Shown here: positions 7,169-16,245 of the stretch, piece after piece
Layout: each line of letters starts with the position of its first letter
Numbering within the stretch: position 1 is the stretch's first letter
Origin: an uncultured Bdellovibrionales bacterium
GTDB taxonomy: Bacteria; Bdellovibrionota; Bdellovibrionia; Bdellovibrionales; UBA1609
DNA: 64,000 bases
NCBI GenBank assembly: GCA_903833275.1
Contig: CAILEP010000012.1
Coordinates: forward strand, 62,001 to 126,000
Reading direction: 5' to 3'
Made by a program: the position numbers and the translations under genes
Notes under the pieces: generated by a model
Databases searched by the model: none
Told to the model about the DNA's origin: nothing
Seen by the model: only the letters and a program-made list of their open reading frames with translations

Positions 7169-9232
7169 TCAGGCGACTTTGGCTCGGCCGGCGCGAATGA
7201 TTTCGATGTCTTCGCGGATGCGCATTTCGCCAACAGATTCGATAAACATCGCAATATTGATGTCGTGAGATAGAATCTCCCAGAACGCGTCACGACTGAC
7301 TCGTAAGACTTGGGTGGCTTCGATTGCGTAGATGGTCGCTGTGCGGGGGACGTCGGCGATCATTGAAATTTCGCCGAAGAAGCCACCTTGTTGAATGCGA
7401 GAGACAGGGTGGCCGTTGACGCTGACGCCGACCGAGCCTCTTAAGAGCAAATAGAATTCGTCGCCGCGTTCACCCTGTTTGAATACGACTTGGTCTGGCA
7501 CAAAACTGTCGATTTTGCCCTTAGATACAAACATTTGAACCACGTGCTCAGAGAGGTCGCGAAACACGGGGGCTGAGGTGAAGAACTGATTGACCATGAT
7601 GGCATTTCGAAAGCTTTCGAGTTCGCGAATATATTGGGCCTCTTCGGCGATTTGTCTCAGCATGCGGGCCGGGATTTCAACGACAATCGATTTTTGCATT
7701 GAGATCACACTTGCGGTGCGCTTTACCTCTTCAATGACAGCCACTTCGCCAAAGATACTTGGCGGTAAAATGTCGCCGACGACTTTGATGCGACCTGAGG
7801 GCAATTGTTTTTGAACGCGCAACTGGCCACTGAGTAATACGTAGAGATGCACCCCATCGTTGCCTTGAATGATGACCGGGGTGCCGGTTTTGTATTCGCG
7901 TATAATGCTTCTGTCGACAATCATATTGAGCAATTCGTGACTGAAGTAGCTGAAAAGTGGCAGCTCAGTCAGGGCGGCCAGAACTTCTTTATTTTCGAAA
8001 AATTCAACTTTATGCGACCGGCTGTGGCGCAGTGTGCGCATGGTGAATCGGGTTAAAGGCAAGACCATGGCGAGGTAGAGAACTTTAATCGCGTTGTAGA
8101 GAATCATTGCGGCCAGAGAGAGCAGTGCGGTGGCTGTAATGAGAGTGGCCGCGCGCTCATAGAGGGGGCCCGAGCGTAACACTGTATTTAGCATTGAATG
8201 GTGAAAGGCAATAGAGCGGTAGAGGGTATAAGAAACGGCGGCTGACCACAATAGGGCCACGTGGGTGAAGAAAAAGTAGAGGCTGTGGTCGCGGTTTCTT
8301 TCGAATGGGTGAAGCATCGAAAGAAGGGGCTTTTCTCGAAGATACGATGACAACTTATTGAGAGTGTCATCGTTAAAAAACGAGCGAAAGAGGTAGCTGA
8401 TTTCACTCTCGCGAAACGGGTCGAGTTCGAACAGAAAGAGAACGAAGCACAGGCCCATTGATTCGTTCATGTGCGGAAGATTCGGAAAGAAAAAGTAGGT
8501 CGCCCCTAAAAGCGGAAAGTAGCAAAGTGTCACGGCCAGATGAAAAAGGACTATGTAAAGGCGATTGGAGACTAGAAATAGTGAATCAGACTTAACACTA
8601 AAATAGGCCGCAAAGCCACTGAAGGTAAACGTGAAGTTATAGGCTCGGCCAGTGAGAAAAATAAGCAGCAGGCATTTTAGAAAACCCTTCATCGAGAGCA
8701 GCAGCGAGGCCATAAAAAACGTGAAGAGCAGGCCGCGAACATAAGAGCCATCGATTCTCAAAAACGAGAGGTTTAACCATTGTGAGTTGGCAAATTGAAA
8801 ACTTAAGATCGCCGCAATAATTGTGGCCATTGAAAAAACATAAAAAAGACCCGGAAAGTTTTGTTCATTAAAAATTCGTCGCCCAATTGGTAAATTAAAA
8901 AATGGCCGAAATGAGATGAAGTGAAATTCTTTGATCGCGTCAGCTGGCTCAGAGACTTCAAGTTCATCGCCATTTTGTAGAAAGTTTCGAGATTTTAAAT
9001 AATTGAGAGTTCGATAAATAGCTTTGAATTGAATTGTGCCCCGACGCTTATAAACCAGCTCGATGATGTCGGCCACCGTGTGCTCGCCATTGCAAAGAAG
9101 CATAAAATCGACAACTTCAACCGGCAAAACAATCTGGTCGAAGGGCTCTTCGATTTCAAAAATAACTTTCTCGCCGTGGGGGATAAGGCGGCCGGGCTTA
9201 AGCTGTGGTCTGTATTTTTCAAAATTAGCCAT
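7169..9232 (-). CDS. PqqD-like / degenerate M50-like membrane / tandem cNMP-binding protein
   Basis: A 687-residue multidomain protein. Residues about 36-86 resemble a PqqD-type winged helix ('LCNGEHTVADIIELV'). Residues about 125-415 are strongly hydrophobic with several transmembrane helices; 'SDSLFLVSNRLYIVLFHLA' and 'ELDPFRESEISYLF' echo the 'SDAW..R..V' and 'NPLLRLDGYY' landmarks of RiPP-type M50 metalloproteases, but I see no HExxH and the Asp motif is altered. The C-terminus holds two cyclic-nucleotide-binding domains, each with an FGE...RTA phosphate cassette ('FGEVAVIEEVKRTAS', 'FGEISMIADVPRTAT'). The start at 9232 (ATGGCTAA) overlaps the end of the PilZ gene by 8 bases; an upstream in-frame ATG at 9286 is less likely. 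I infer a membrane sensor of cAMP, cGMP or another nucleotide without proteolysis. Confidence 0.65.
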   Translation of the reverse strand: MANFEKYRPQLKPGRLIPHGEKVIFEIEEPFDQIVLPVEVVDFMLLCNGEHTVADIIELVYKRRGTIQFKAIYRTLNYLKSRNFLQNGDELEVSEPADAIKEFHFISFRPFFNLPIGRRIFNEQNFPGLFYVFSMATIIAAILSFQFANSQWLNLSFLRIDGSYVRGLLFTFFMASLLLSMKGFLKCLLLIFLTGRAYNFTFTFSGFAAYFSVKSDSLFLVSNRLYIVLFHLAVTLCYFPLLGATYFFFPNLPHMNESMGLCFVLFLFELDPFRESEISYLFRSFFNDDTLNKLSSYLREKPLLSMLHPFERNRDHSLYFFFTHVALLWSAAVSYTLYRSIAFHHSMLNTVLRSGPLYERAATLITATALLSLAAMILYNAIKVLYLAMVLPLTRFTMRTLRHSRSHKVEFFENKEVLAALTELPLFSYFSHELLNMIVDRSIIREYKTGTPVIIQGNDGVHLYVLLSGQLRVQKQLPSGRIKVVGDILPPSIFGEVAVIEEVKRTASVISMQKSIVVEIPARMLRQIAEEAQYIRELESFRNAIMVNQFFTSAPVFRDLSEHVVQMFVSKGKIDSFVPDQVVFKQGERGDEFYLLLRGSVGVSVNGHPVSRIQQGGFFGEISMIADVPRTATIYAIEATQVLRVSRDAFWEILSHDINIAMFIESVGEMRIREDIEIIRAGRAKVA

Positions 9233-9983
9233 AACTACCAGTGCGTGTGTTGGGGCGCTGCGGGCTAACGATGTTAGTTTCGGCATTCAGGGCTTCAACA
9301 AGTTGTTTCACATTCGGCGATAACTTCGGGAAGTTCGCCAGCAATACTAATGTTTCTTGCACTTGAACGCTTGAGATCGGTTTCTTGGTCAAAGCTGAAA
9401 TTGTTTTCGAGCCACTTTTGATCAGAATTTTCTCTTTGTTTATGGACAATTCGGCTGGGTTTTCTTTCGAGGTAAAGACCAAAGATTCACCAGTCGGCCC
9501 CACCCACATTTCTTCGGCTTGCAGCGTGCCCGAGTCGTTGTGCACTCGGTGAAAGCGCTGGCCCATGTGGCCGGCTTTTACGATCTGGCCAATTCTTAAA
9601 AATGCCTGCGGGTTGAAGTCGACGAATTGAATGTGCCGGCGTTGCAAGTTCGCGCCTACGAGGCGGCAGCGAATTTTTGTCGAGAAGTCGGGCCAGAAGA
9701 AGCCAAGAACGACCACCTCTCCGACCTCATCGCCGAATTCGTCAGTGTCATCGACAACCAGAAGACCGCCGAGACTGATGTTGTTAACATTAAGTTCGTG
9801 GCCGAGGTAAGACACCCGGGGGTAGAGGCCTACAGCGCCGACGTACGGATAGTTAATGCGAACATTTTTTCGTTTATTGAGTTGGTTTTGATTCACCATG
9901 CGGTGAATTGAAATTTCGCCGTCTGGAGAGTCAGAGTCTTCTGAATGAATTCTAAATAATTTCTTTAGCTTACTCCACACCAT
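9225..9983 (-). CDS. PilZ-domain protein (c-di-GMP receptor candidate)
   Basis: 252 residues. The N-terminal half holds a PilZ domain with the two canonical binding elements, an RxxxR box ('RKNVR') and, 40-odd residues on, 'NNISLGG' fitting (D/N)xSxxG. The C-terminal half is an unassigned Ser/Lys-rich extension with possible helical segments. The predicted role is to sense cyclic di-GMP and act on motility, attachment or a partner, plausibly the cNMP-binding membrane protein whose start it overlaps. The ATG at 9983 overlaps the end of the DTW gene by 14 bases; an in-frame ATG at 10031 would lie deeper in that gene. No signal peptide is visible. Confidence 0.75.
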   Translation of the reverse strand: MVWSKLKKLFRIHSEDSDSPDGEISIHRMVNQNQLNKRKNVRINYPYVGAVGLYPRVSYLGHELNVNNISLGGLLVVDDTDEFGDEVGEVVVLGFFWPDFSTKIRCRLVGANLQRRHIQFVDFNPQAFLRIGQIVKAGHMGQRFHRVHNDSGTLQAEEMWVGPTGESLVFTSKENPAELSINKEKILIKSGSKTISALTKKPISSVQVQETLVLLANFPKLSPNVKQLVEALNAETNIVSPQRPNTRTGSYG

Positions 9984-10626
9984 ATGGCGACTTTTCGGCC
10001 GAATGAGAGCGCGTCTTGAGAGTGCGCTCAACCATTATGTGAAACACTTCTTCAAGTTTTACTTGAAGGTCGGGGCTTTCAATTACAGCCAGAGCACGAG
10101 CCATGGCCTCGAGTGTTGCAAGACCCCGAGGGTCGTGTTCACGGCGAAGTTTATAGCGCGACAAAGGGCCGGGTGCCAATTGCACCCAAGGGATATTTTG
10201 AAGTTCGGGTTCGCGTTTGCCCACTTTGCTGGCTTGGCGCCAACTTCCGTCGGGGACGATCAGATGAAGTGGTTTTGTTTGCTTGGCGACCCATTCGCTG
10301 GTGAGAGTTTCACTGCGCTCGTTGAGCGTCAGCAAAACAGATTGATGGTCGGGGTGATGAACTGGCGAAAGATCGAGTTCGTTGTCTTTTACTCCGCGAA
10401 TTAAGATGCGACTGTTTTTGAGCGCGAGGCAAGCAAGGCGGGCGGTGTTGGTCGTCTTGCGGCTCTCGCGGTAGTGCATAATGACCGTGACCGGTGTACG
10501 ATTGTGGAGTGTGGGTATCAGGTCACAAATGCAGTGCTCTTCTCGCATATAGCAAGTGGTGCAGCGACCCGGATACATGTGCGGGTGATAGTTATCGAGA
10601 GTATTGGTATTGAAAGTCTTGGTCAT
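9970..10626 (-). CDS. tapT: DTW-domain tRNA-uridine aminocarboxypropyltransferase
   Basis: Family members transfer the 3-amino-3-carboxypropyl group of SAM onto a tRNA uridine (acp3U). The 218-residue protein carries an N-terminal cysteine cluster 'CTTCYMREEHCICD' and the active-site 'PDGSWRQASK', the DxTW/DxSW signature, then 'QLAPGPLSRYKLRRE' and 'LATLEA', all typical of the TapT/YfiP branch. It heads an overlapping operon with the PilZ and cNMP genes. Its start is only 14 bases from the divergent barrel gene at 10641, so each promoter must lie at least partly inside the other gene. Confidence 0.85.
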   Translation of the reverse strand: MTKTFNTNTLDNYHPHMYPGRCTTCYMREEHCICDLIPTLHNRTPVTVIMHYRESRKTTNTARLACLALKNSRILIRGVKDNELDLSPVHHPDHQSVLLTLNERSETLTSEWVAKQTKPLHLIVPDGSWRQASKVGKREPELQNIPWVQLAPGPLSRYKLRREHDPRGLATLEAMARALAVIESPDLQVKLEEVFHIMVERTLKTRSHSAEKSPYGVE

Positions 10627-10640
10627 GAGGGTGCTTTAGC

Positions 10641-11426
10641 ATGTTCAGACGGTTACGAGCAAATCGCTTTGTTGTAAGCCTTGCGATTGTTCTTCAATTT
10701 GGAGTTGCGAGGGCTGATTTCGATGCAGCCGTCAGTGGCAGTTATAGATCTTACCCACTGAGTGGGGTTGCCGAAACCACCGTTGGCTACGGCGAGCTGC
10801 TTTGGGGCACTGAAGCTGACGCGCTTTACGGCTTTGTGCGGCTGGCCGCTGACTTCGATGCGATCACGCAATATCAGGCCACGGCCGTGCGCTTTGAATT
10901 TTTTCCGATCTCAATACTGGGTGCTCGCGTCGGGCAATTGTGGCAACAAAATCATCAAGATTACAGCAGTTATGATTGTGTGAATAATGTGTGCCGCGGT
11001 TATTTTTCTGAGAAGTACGCCGAGGGGCAGTTGTTTCTTGGAGTCGGCCCCTTGAAGCTCTCAGGTTCGTATCGTTACACAATTAAATCGGCCGGTGAAG
11101 TTTCAAACCCGAATGCTCTGACTTATTATATCGACCCCGAAAGTGGGCTGCAGTTTACCAACGGGCAAATCGATCACTCGTGGCGAGCTCGAGGCGCGGC
11201 CTTAGTTGAACTTTCGCCCGAATACAGCTTGGGCTATAGCCAAACACAATTTGTCAGCGATCGCTCGGATGAAAAAAGTAATCTCTGGATTGCTTTTGCC
11301 CAAGGCGCATGGGGCCCGGCGAAATTAGTGGTCGGCGGCGGCGAGTATGATTCGTCGTTACACACCTCGCACTCAACCGTCATCGCTTACGGCCAGTGGA
11401 CATTTTGGCCGAAGCTTGGTTTTTAG
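10641..11426 (+). CDS. Predicted outer-membrane beta-barrel protein
   Basis: 261 residues with a signal peptide ('FVVSLAIVLQFGVARA', cleavage after about residue 25) and a run of alternating hydrophobic/polar strands rich in Tyr, Gly and Trp, ending in a C-terminal Phe as needed for Bam recognition. A loop with 'DCVNNVC' could carry a disulphide. I do not recognise a family. GAGGG lies upstream of the ATG. It stands alone, divergent from tapT. Confidence 0.6.
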   Translation: MFRRLRANRFVVSLAIVLQFGVARADFDAAVSGSYRSYPLSGVAETTVGYGELLWGTEADALYGFVRLAADFDAITQYQATAVRFEFFPISILGARVGQLWQQNHQDYSSYDCVNNVCRGYFSEKYAEGQLFLGVGPLKLSGSYRYTIKSAGEVSNPNALTYYIDPESGLQFTNGQIDHSWRARGAALVELSPEYSLGYSQTQFVSDRSDEKSNLWIAFAQGAWGPAKLVVGGGEYDSSLHTSHSTVIAYGQWTFWPKLGF

Positions 11427-11459
11427 AAATACCCGACGCCCTTTCTGGTGGACGGCGCG

Positions 11460-12464
11460 TTAGTTGATTGCTCCAAATCCGATAGTAACCACATCGGGCG
11501 TCACGTTGATTGTTGAGCCACCTTGAATTGGGTCAAAGAGTGGAGTTGTGGTAAGCGGCGTTGCGCCCAGTGGGCCGGCGGGCAGAGTGCCAGGTCGTGC
11601 AAAGATCGGGGCGGTGCCCGTGATGGTCGCCCAGGCGAGGCCTGTATTGGGGTCTTCGTTGCCGATACCTGTGGTGGCAGCCGAGCGAACGTAGAGGTGA
11701 AGGCCGGCGATATTGACCGCCACCGTGTTGCCCGCAATTTTTGGGTTAGCAAAACGATATTCGTTACCGTTTTCATTTCGCACTTCAACCTCAAGAATGG
11801 CGTTACTGAGTGAGGCGACGGCCGGCTTAAGAGCAGACAACTGAAATCGAATTACCGACGGGGTGGCGGAGGACATAAGTGTCGCAAGTGTTGTCGGCAA
11901 AGAAACTGAACCGGTCATATAGGCCGGGCCCGACGTTGCCCCACCACCGGGGCCAGGGGCCGGCGGGGGCGCTGCATTTTCTGCATTCACCCACGTGGTG
12001 ATCAAGCCTTGTACGGTTGGGTCAATGGCAGGGCTCGAGCATGAAGTGCCACCGCAATGCCCGTTGCCAGCATAAGTAATGATAAGCGAACTCGCCGGAG
12101 TCGTAAAATTAACAAACGGTTTGGCCGCGAGGTAAGCGGCATTGACATCGGTTACAGCAAATAGCGGCGCGTTCGAATTACCGTGGCAAACGGCGCAGCC
12201 TTGGGTCTGCGCAAACGCATAAAGCCCAGATTGAAAAGCGGCGAGCCCGGCCGCCGAGACTGGCCCCGTTGAGCTACTCGAGTTGGCATTTTGTTGGGCC
12301 GCCGGTTTTTGTGCGCAACCCGTGTTAAGGCTTATGGCGCCAAACAAGATCACGCTGGTCAAAAGGAGTGTCGCTAGGTTTTTAGTCGCCAAAGTTTTAG
12401 CCGTAAAAGTTGTAACGGCCAAAGTTTTAGTCGTTAAGTTTTTTATCAAGTCGATAAATTTCAT
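11460..12464 (-). CDS. c-type heme lipoprotein of exported redox cluster
   Basis: 334 residues. A long signal region with a repetitive n-part ('KTLA' repeats) leads to a lipobox-like 'SLNTGC' near residue 50. A heme-binding CAVCH motif follows near residue 93, with Cys-rich 'HCGGTSC' beyond, a Pro/Gly linker ('PPPAPGPGGG') and a C-terminal beta-rich domain. It looks like an outer-leaflet or periplasmic electron carrier with a second, possibly binding, domain. GGGGGAG stands 3 bases before the ATG. It is last in a four-gene minus-strand run (16079 to 11460) whose other members are also exported. Confidence 0.6.
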   Translation of the reverse strand: MKFIDLIKNLTTKTLAVTTFTAKTLATKNLATLLLTSVILFGAISLNTGCAQKPAAQQNANSSSSTGPVSAAGLAAFQSGLYAFAQTQGCAVCHGNSNAPLFAVTDVNAAYLAAKPFVNFTTPASSLIITYAGNGHCGGTSCSSPAIDPTVQGLITTWVNAENAAPPPAPGPGGGATSGPAYMTGSVSLPTTLATLMSSATPSVIRFQLSALKPAVASLSNAILEVEVRNENGNEYRFANPKIAGNTVAVNIAGLHLYVRSAATTGIGNEDPNTGLAWATITGTAPIFARPGTLPAGPLGATPLTTTPLFDPIQGGSTINVTPDVVTIGFGAIN

Positions 12465-12497
12465 TTACTCCCCCGTAAATATCACCAATTAATATTA

Positions 12498-13994
12498 TTA
12501 AATAAGAACCGTTTTAGTTCGGGCTGTTGCGCCGGCAACACCCGCCGCATTCATCGCTGTCAGCGCGGACTGAGGTAGAGTGCCATTGTTGATCCATTTC
12601 AAAGCTGACAGATAAAGACCGGCCATGGCTTCTTGTGACGAACCGACAGTCGGGTCAACTTTGACGCTGCCGTCAGTGGCGTTTACAGTGCCTGTAAATT
12701 GCGCCACTGGCGGAGCGCCCTTGGGGTCATAAAATATAATGAGGCCGCCGTTATACGCACCACCGGCATCATCTTGTGCCACGGGCGCGTTAACGTTTAC
12801 AGCGGCACCGTTGATTGTGGTGGCAACGGATTGCACTCCACTCGATATTGCTTGGCCGTTGGTGGTATAAATAAAAGCGCCGCGAGCTTGGGCCGCATCG
12901 CAAGCTGCGAGAAACATCACCACTTGGCGAGCTTCAGCAATATCGGCTGGAGCAATTGTGTTCGCCGGGCTTGTACCGTGATAGTCCATACCATTATTTT
13001 GAATGATTACGCCGCCGGCAACACCCATGGCAGATTGATAAAAAGCTGCGAGATAAGCTTGTTCAGCCGTCGTTAAATTGGCCACTGTCATTTTTGAAGT
13101 GAGGGCCGCAATATTGGTCGGAGTAAACAACGTTGACCCATATGTCGGGTTGGCAAGTGGTACGTTATTGGTGAAGCCGCAACCCGCGCTTGTCAAAAGC
13201 TGCGAGCCACCTATTCGGGCCGTGATGCCGAGTACAGGGTCCATCGCGTTCGCCAAGGCGTTCGATGCATCAGTGGCATTTTGCAAGGCCCCTGCGTTGG
13301 TAAGGCCAGTCGCGGCCGGGGTTAAGCTGAAGGTTGCCGCCAGAGCCGCCGGAGTCGGAGATCTTGACAGTGTGTGCGCCGATAAACCGTTGGCCCATTT
13401 TGCGAGCGTTACGTTAACGCCCAACTTTAAATCGGCGCCCATTTGCGAAGCTTTAAATAAACCAATGTCGCCGACGAGGCCGGTGTTTTCACCGGCGCCG
13501 TCATCTTGATTCATTGGGCCCAGATGGCCCCCACCACTTAGCTTGTTCAATACATTTGCCTGCCATGCGGTAGGGCCACCTGTGTAGCCTGGGGGCCCTT
13601 GTAATAGTGTGAAACCAAAAGCGCTTGTTCCATCAATAACTAGATTTGGGCCAAGCTTAACTAAGTTTGCGCCGGTGATGCCGTAGTTGTTGGCCATGGT
13701 CTTGCTGACGGCCGCTGAAGCCGCTTGAGCTTCGCTGATAAAACGCGAGCCGATCGACGACCCGCCGTTTGAAAAAATCTGCCCGATGGCACCCGGGGTT
13801 AGCGTCGGAGGCGGGCACACCAGTGCGGCGGCCTGCGCCTTGTTGGCAAAATCAGTCAGAAAAATATCGGGGAGTGCGACGCCGAATGCGACCGTCGCAA
13901 GGCCGCGAGACAAAAAGGTTCTGCGGTCGGTGCCCTCGTGTCTTGGTTTATTGTCTCTTAAATCTTTCCAGGTTTTTTTAACTTTGATTAACAT
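12498..13994 (-). CDS. Tat-exported protein, DUF1501-like (tentative)
   Basis: 498 residues with a twin-arginine signal: 'DRRTFLSRGLATVAFGVALP' with Arg24-Arg25, cleaved near 'AQA'. Tat export implies a folded, often cofactor-bearing, protein. The body is Ala/Gly/Asn-rich. 'NNGMDYHGTSPANT' followed by a helix recalls the 'GWDTHG' segment of DUF1501 proteins of the alkaline-phosphatase superfamily, and DUF1501 genes elsewhere pair with c-type cytochrome genes, as here. The resemblance is weak and I offer it only as a lead. GGGGAG precedes the ATG. Neighbours are a lipoprotein gene 28 bases upstream and the heme lipoprotein 33 bases downstream. Confidence 0.55.
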   Translation of the reverse strand: MLIKVKKTWKDLRDNKPRHEGTDRRTFLSRGLATVAFGVALPDIFLTDFANKAQAAALVCPPPTLTPGAIGQIFSNGGSSIGSRFISEAQAASAAVSKTMANNYGITGANLVKLGPNLVIDGTSAFGFTLLQGPPGYTGGPTAWQANVLNKLSGGGHLGPMNQDDGAGENTGLVGDIGLFKASQMGADLKLGVNVTLAKWANGLSAHTLSRSPTPAALAATFSLTPAATGLTNAGALQNATDASNALANAMDPVLGITARIGGSQLLTSAGCGFTNNVPLANPTYGSTLFTPTNIAALTSKMTVANLTTAEQAYLAAFYQSAMGVAGGVIIQNNGMDYHGTSPANTIAPADIAEARQVVMFLAACDAAQARGAFIYTTNGQAISSGVQSVATTINGAAVNVNAPVAQDDAGGAYNGGLIIFYDPKGAPPVAQFTGTVNATDGSVKVDPTVGSSQEAMAGLYLSALKWINNGTLPQSALTAMNAAGVAGATARTKTVLI

Positions 13995-14022
13995 TTGAGT
14001 TCTCCCCTTAAAATAAAATATT

Positions 14023-14703
14023 CTAGAAGCCCATCAGTGTACTGCCAGCCGAATTGGCCGCGATACAGACTGACATAAAAGCGATCGTGCTGGTGTTGGC
14101 AGCTGTAGCCGAAACTTGTGTTAGTAAAGTTGTGAAGGCCGCGGTCACTTGCGCACTGGTCGGGCCTTGAGAGGCTAAACTCGCGGTGTATTGATCGAGC
14201 ATCAAAACCCCGGCAGCGATGAGTGCGGGCTGGTTCGTCGCGATTGAGCTTGCAGGCACAATTTTGTATTTTGATTGCATTAGGGGTGTTGTGCCGGTGG
14301 TGAGATCTGAGCAAGCGGCGTAGATAAGAAGTTGCGCTTGATCAAAGCCAGTTGCTTTGGTCGGGTCGGCCACTTTAGGCAAGTTGCTGCGTACTTGTAA
14401 AAGGCTCTTGGCATAATTGCCGGCGAGTGGGCTCACGTTACCTTGCAAACCATTAGTGACTCTCGCCACTAATCCTTCGGTGGTGCCAATGCTCAGTGCG
14501 CCAGTGCCTGCGACGTTTGCGCCGCTACCGGCGACAACACTGGAGGCAACGGGAGGCGTTGTTGAGCCGCCAGGGCCGCCAACGATTGAAGAAGAAGATG
14601 AGCTGTCGATTAAAGCATTCGTGCCCTTAAAACCTGTGCAGCCCGTGGTGATGAGTGCCATTGCCCAAAGTGTTGTCATTATTTTATTAAGTGTGTTTTT
14701 CAT
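14023..14703 (-). CDS. Small lipoprotein of exported redox cluster
   Basis: 226 residues with signal peptide and lipobox 'ALITTGC' (Cys23), followed by a Ser- and Pro/Gly-rich linker and an Ala/Thr-rich domain with two cysteines. No recognised family. ATG at 14703 is preferred (GGGAA upstream); an in-frame ATG at 14739 would lie within the last codons of the gene upstream. It lies between the CLACH-containing gene and the Tat-exported gene, so it probably belongs to the same complex or pathway. Confidence 0.6.
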   Translation of the reverse strand: MKNTLNKIMTTLWAMALITTGCTGFKGTNALIDSSSSSSIVGGPGGSTTPPVASSVVAGSGANVAGTGALSIGTTEGLVARVTNGLQGNVSPLAGNYAKSLLQVRSNLPKVADPTKATGFDQAQLLIYAACSDLTTGTTPLMQSKYKIVPASSIATNQPALIAAGVLMLDQYTASLASQGPTSAQVTAAFTTLLTQVSATAANTSTIAFMSVCIAANSAGSTLMGF

Positions 14704-14729
14704 GTTTGTTCCCAACTTTATATTTATTA

Positions 14730-16079
14730 TTATTGGCACGTTGAATTTGCAGCGACCAAGGCGACGATTGTGCGTACGTCATCAGTGCCGGGGGTTGTAT
14801 TAAACGGGTTGGCGGCTGCGGCAATTGTGTTCACGTCGTTTTGTGTGAACATACCCATGGGGCAGATTTCGCCAATCACGCGTTCGGTAAGATATTGAAA
14901 AACAACCGCGGCTTTGCCAAGGTTGGCGCCGAGAGAGTTAAGACCATTACCGCTCGTTGAGCCTGACCAACCCATTTTTGTGAGCACCCCAGTCTGAGCC
15001 CAAGTGGTGTTGACGTCCCAGGCTTGGGCAGTGCCGACGCCCGAACTATCGGGGTTACAAACGGCTGTAGGGTTCGTTACCAAATTACAGTTTGAGTTTG
15101 CTGTTCGCTTCGTGGCATCTGAGCCGAGTGATTTCATCGTCGCTGTTGTGGGAGCGCCGATGTAGGCAAGACCATTTGCAGAAGTGTAATCGAAAATATC
15201 TGCGACGGTGGCATAGCCGTGGTTAATAGATGAGAAGCCGCCGCCGTGACAGGCAAGACAAGCTGTTTGCCCTTGGCCGACAAAAAAGTTTGAATTGTAT
15301 TCAGGTATAAATCTCGGGGCCACAGTGGGGCTTGCCGAGGTCGAGGCGGTGTCAATCAGTTGAAGGCCAGTCGAGATCTCCCACATCCCTTCGATCATGC
15401 GAAGGTTGGTGCCAGCGGTCGCGCCGTACTGCGCGTACGATGTGTCATTTGGTCGATCACTCAACGTTAAGTAACCACCAACACTCGCTGCCGGAATTGC
15501 AATCGGGGTCGCCGTGATCTTACCCGCAACCGTCGTAAGTGCTTTTGCGGTTTGACCAGGTGTTTGTACGAGGTCGGTCGTCCAATTGACAGCTGCGAGT
15601 TGAGCAGCCGTTAGACTCGCGGTGTGGGTGGGAGTGACGACTCCACCAACATTGATGTTAACAAGATAGGTCGAGTTGTCTGACCATATTGTGCTGATTG
15701 ACGGTTTTACAGTCGTGCCGGCTGTTGAACCTGCTGAGCCTACAAAGTGCGCTACGATAAATGTAGTCGGGTCGCTGTCGATTGAAGCGCTGGCATCGAG
15801 AGCTGGGTTTTGCATCTGAAGAGCCAAACGACGGCCAAGATATTTGGCAAAATAAGCGCTATTGGCAGCGAGAGAGGCCGCGCCTGCGGTGTCGCCGGCG
15901 GCAATCTTAGCCACCATCTGCGCAAATATCGGGTCAGACGTTGGCATCAATCCGCCAGTAATGGTGTTTGAAAGTCGCAGCGCTTTCGTCGTTGAGGCGG
16001 CATCGATCGCAAGAGCGTTTGATGATGAAAAAATCGCGGTCAAAATAATGGTCGCAGAAAAAAGATGCCATCTTGGCAT
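14730..16079 (-). CDS. Exported c-type heme protein, first gene of cluster
   Basis: 449 residues with a signal peptide (cleavage near 'SNALA', residue 24) and one heme-binding motif CLACHGG around residue 280. Flanking regions are Ala/Thr-rich without other motifs; the last 50 residues contain two Cys. It resembles large periplasmic cytochromes only in the heme site, so function is unknown. The start has GGGGGAG 4 bases upstream and a promoter-like sequence at 16117-16146. It opens the operon of four exported proteins. Confidence 0.6.
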   Translation of the reverse strand: MPRWHLFSATIILTAIFSSSNALAIDAASTTKALRLSNTITGGLMPTSDPIFAQMVAKIAAGDTAGAASLAANSAYFAKYLGRRLALQMQNPALDASASIDSDPTTFIVAHFVGSAGSTAGTTVKPSISTIWSDNSTYLVNINVGGVVTPTHTASLTAAQLAAVNWTTDLVQTPGQTAKALTTVAGKITATPIAIPAASVGGYLTLSDRPNDTSYAQYGATAGTNLRMIEGMWEISTGLQLIDTASTSASPTVAPRFIPEYNSNFFVGQGQTACLACHGGGFSSINHGYATVADIFDYTSANGLAYIGAPTTATMKSLGSDATKRTANSNCNLVTNPTAVCNPDSSGVGTAQAWDVNTTWAQTGVLTKMGWSGSTSGNGLNSLGANLGKAAVVFQYLTERVIGEICPMGMFTQNDVNTIAAAANPFNTTPGTDDVRTIVALVAANSTCQ

Positions 16080-16116
16080 ATACTCCCCCTTAAATTCCGT
16101 TTCTGGCTCTATTTTT

Positions 16117-16146
16117 TAGATAAGCTACATAGACTTAGCATTGCAA
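16117..16146 (-). promoter_or_regulatory. Promoter of heme/Tat cluster
   Basis: Read on the minus strand: TTGCAA, an 18-base spacer, then TATCTA, ending about 38 bases before the first start codon of the cluster. The same -35 hexamer and spacer length occur before the nrdA leader (54930-54959). Confidence 0.45.
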
Positions 16147-16245
16147 TGAGGGGGCCAGGCTAGAAGGCCTATAGTCGTCACCGTTGTATTGTTCTTGGAC
16201 AGTGTCTAGAAATAGCACGACAGCTGTATCGGTTTACGTGGGGAT

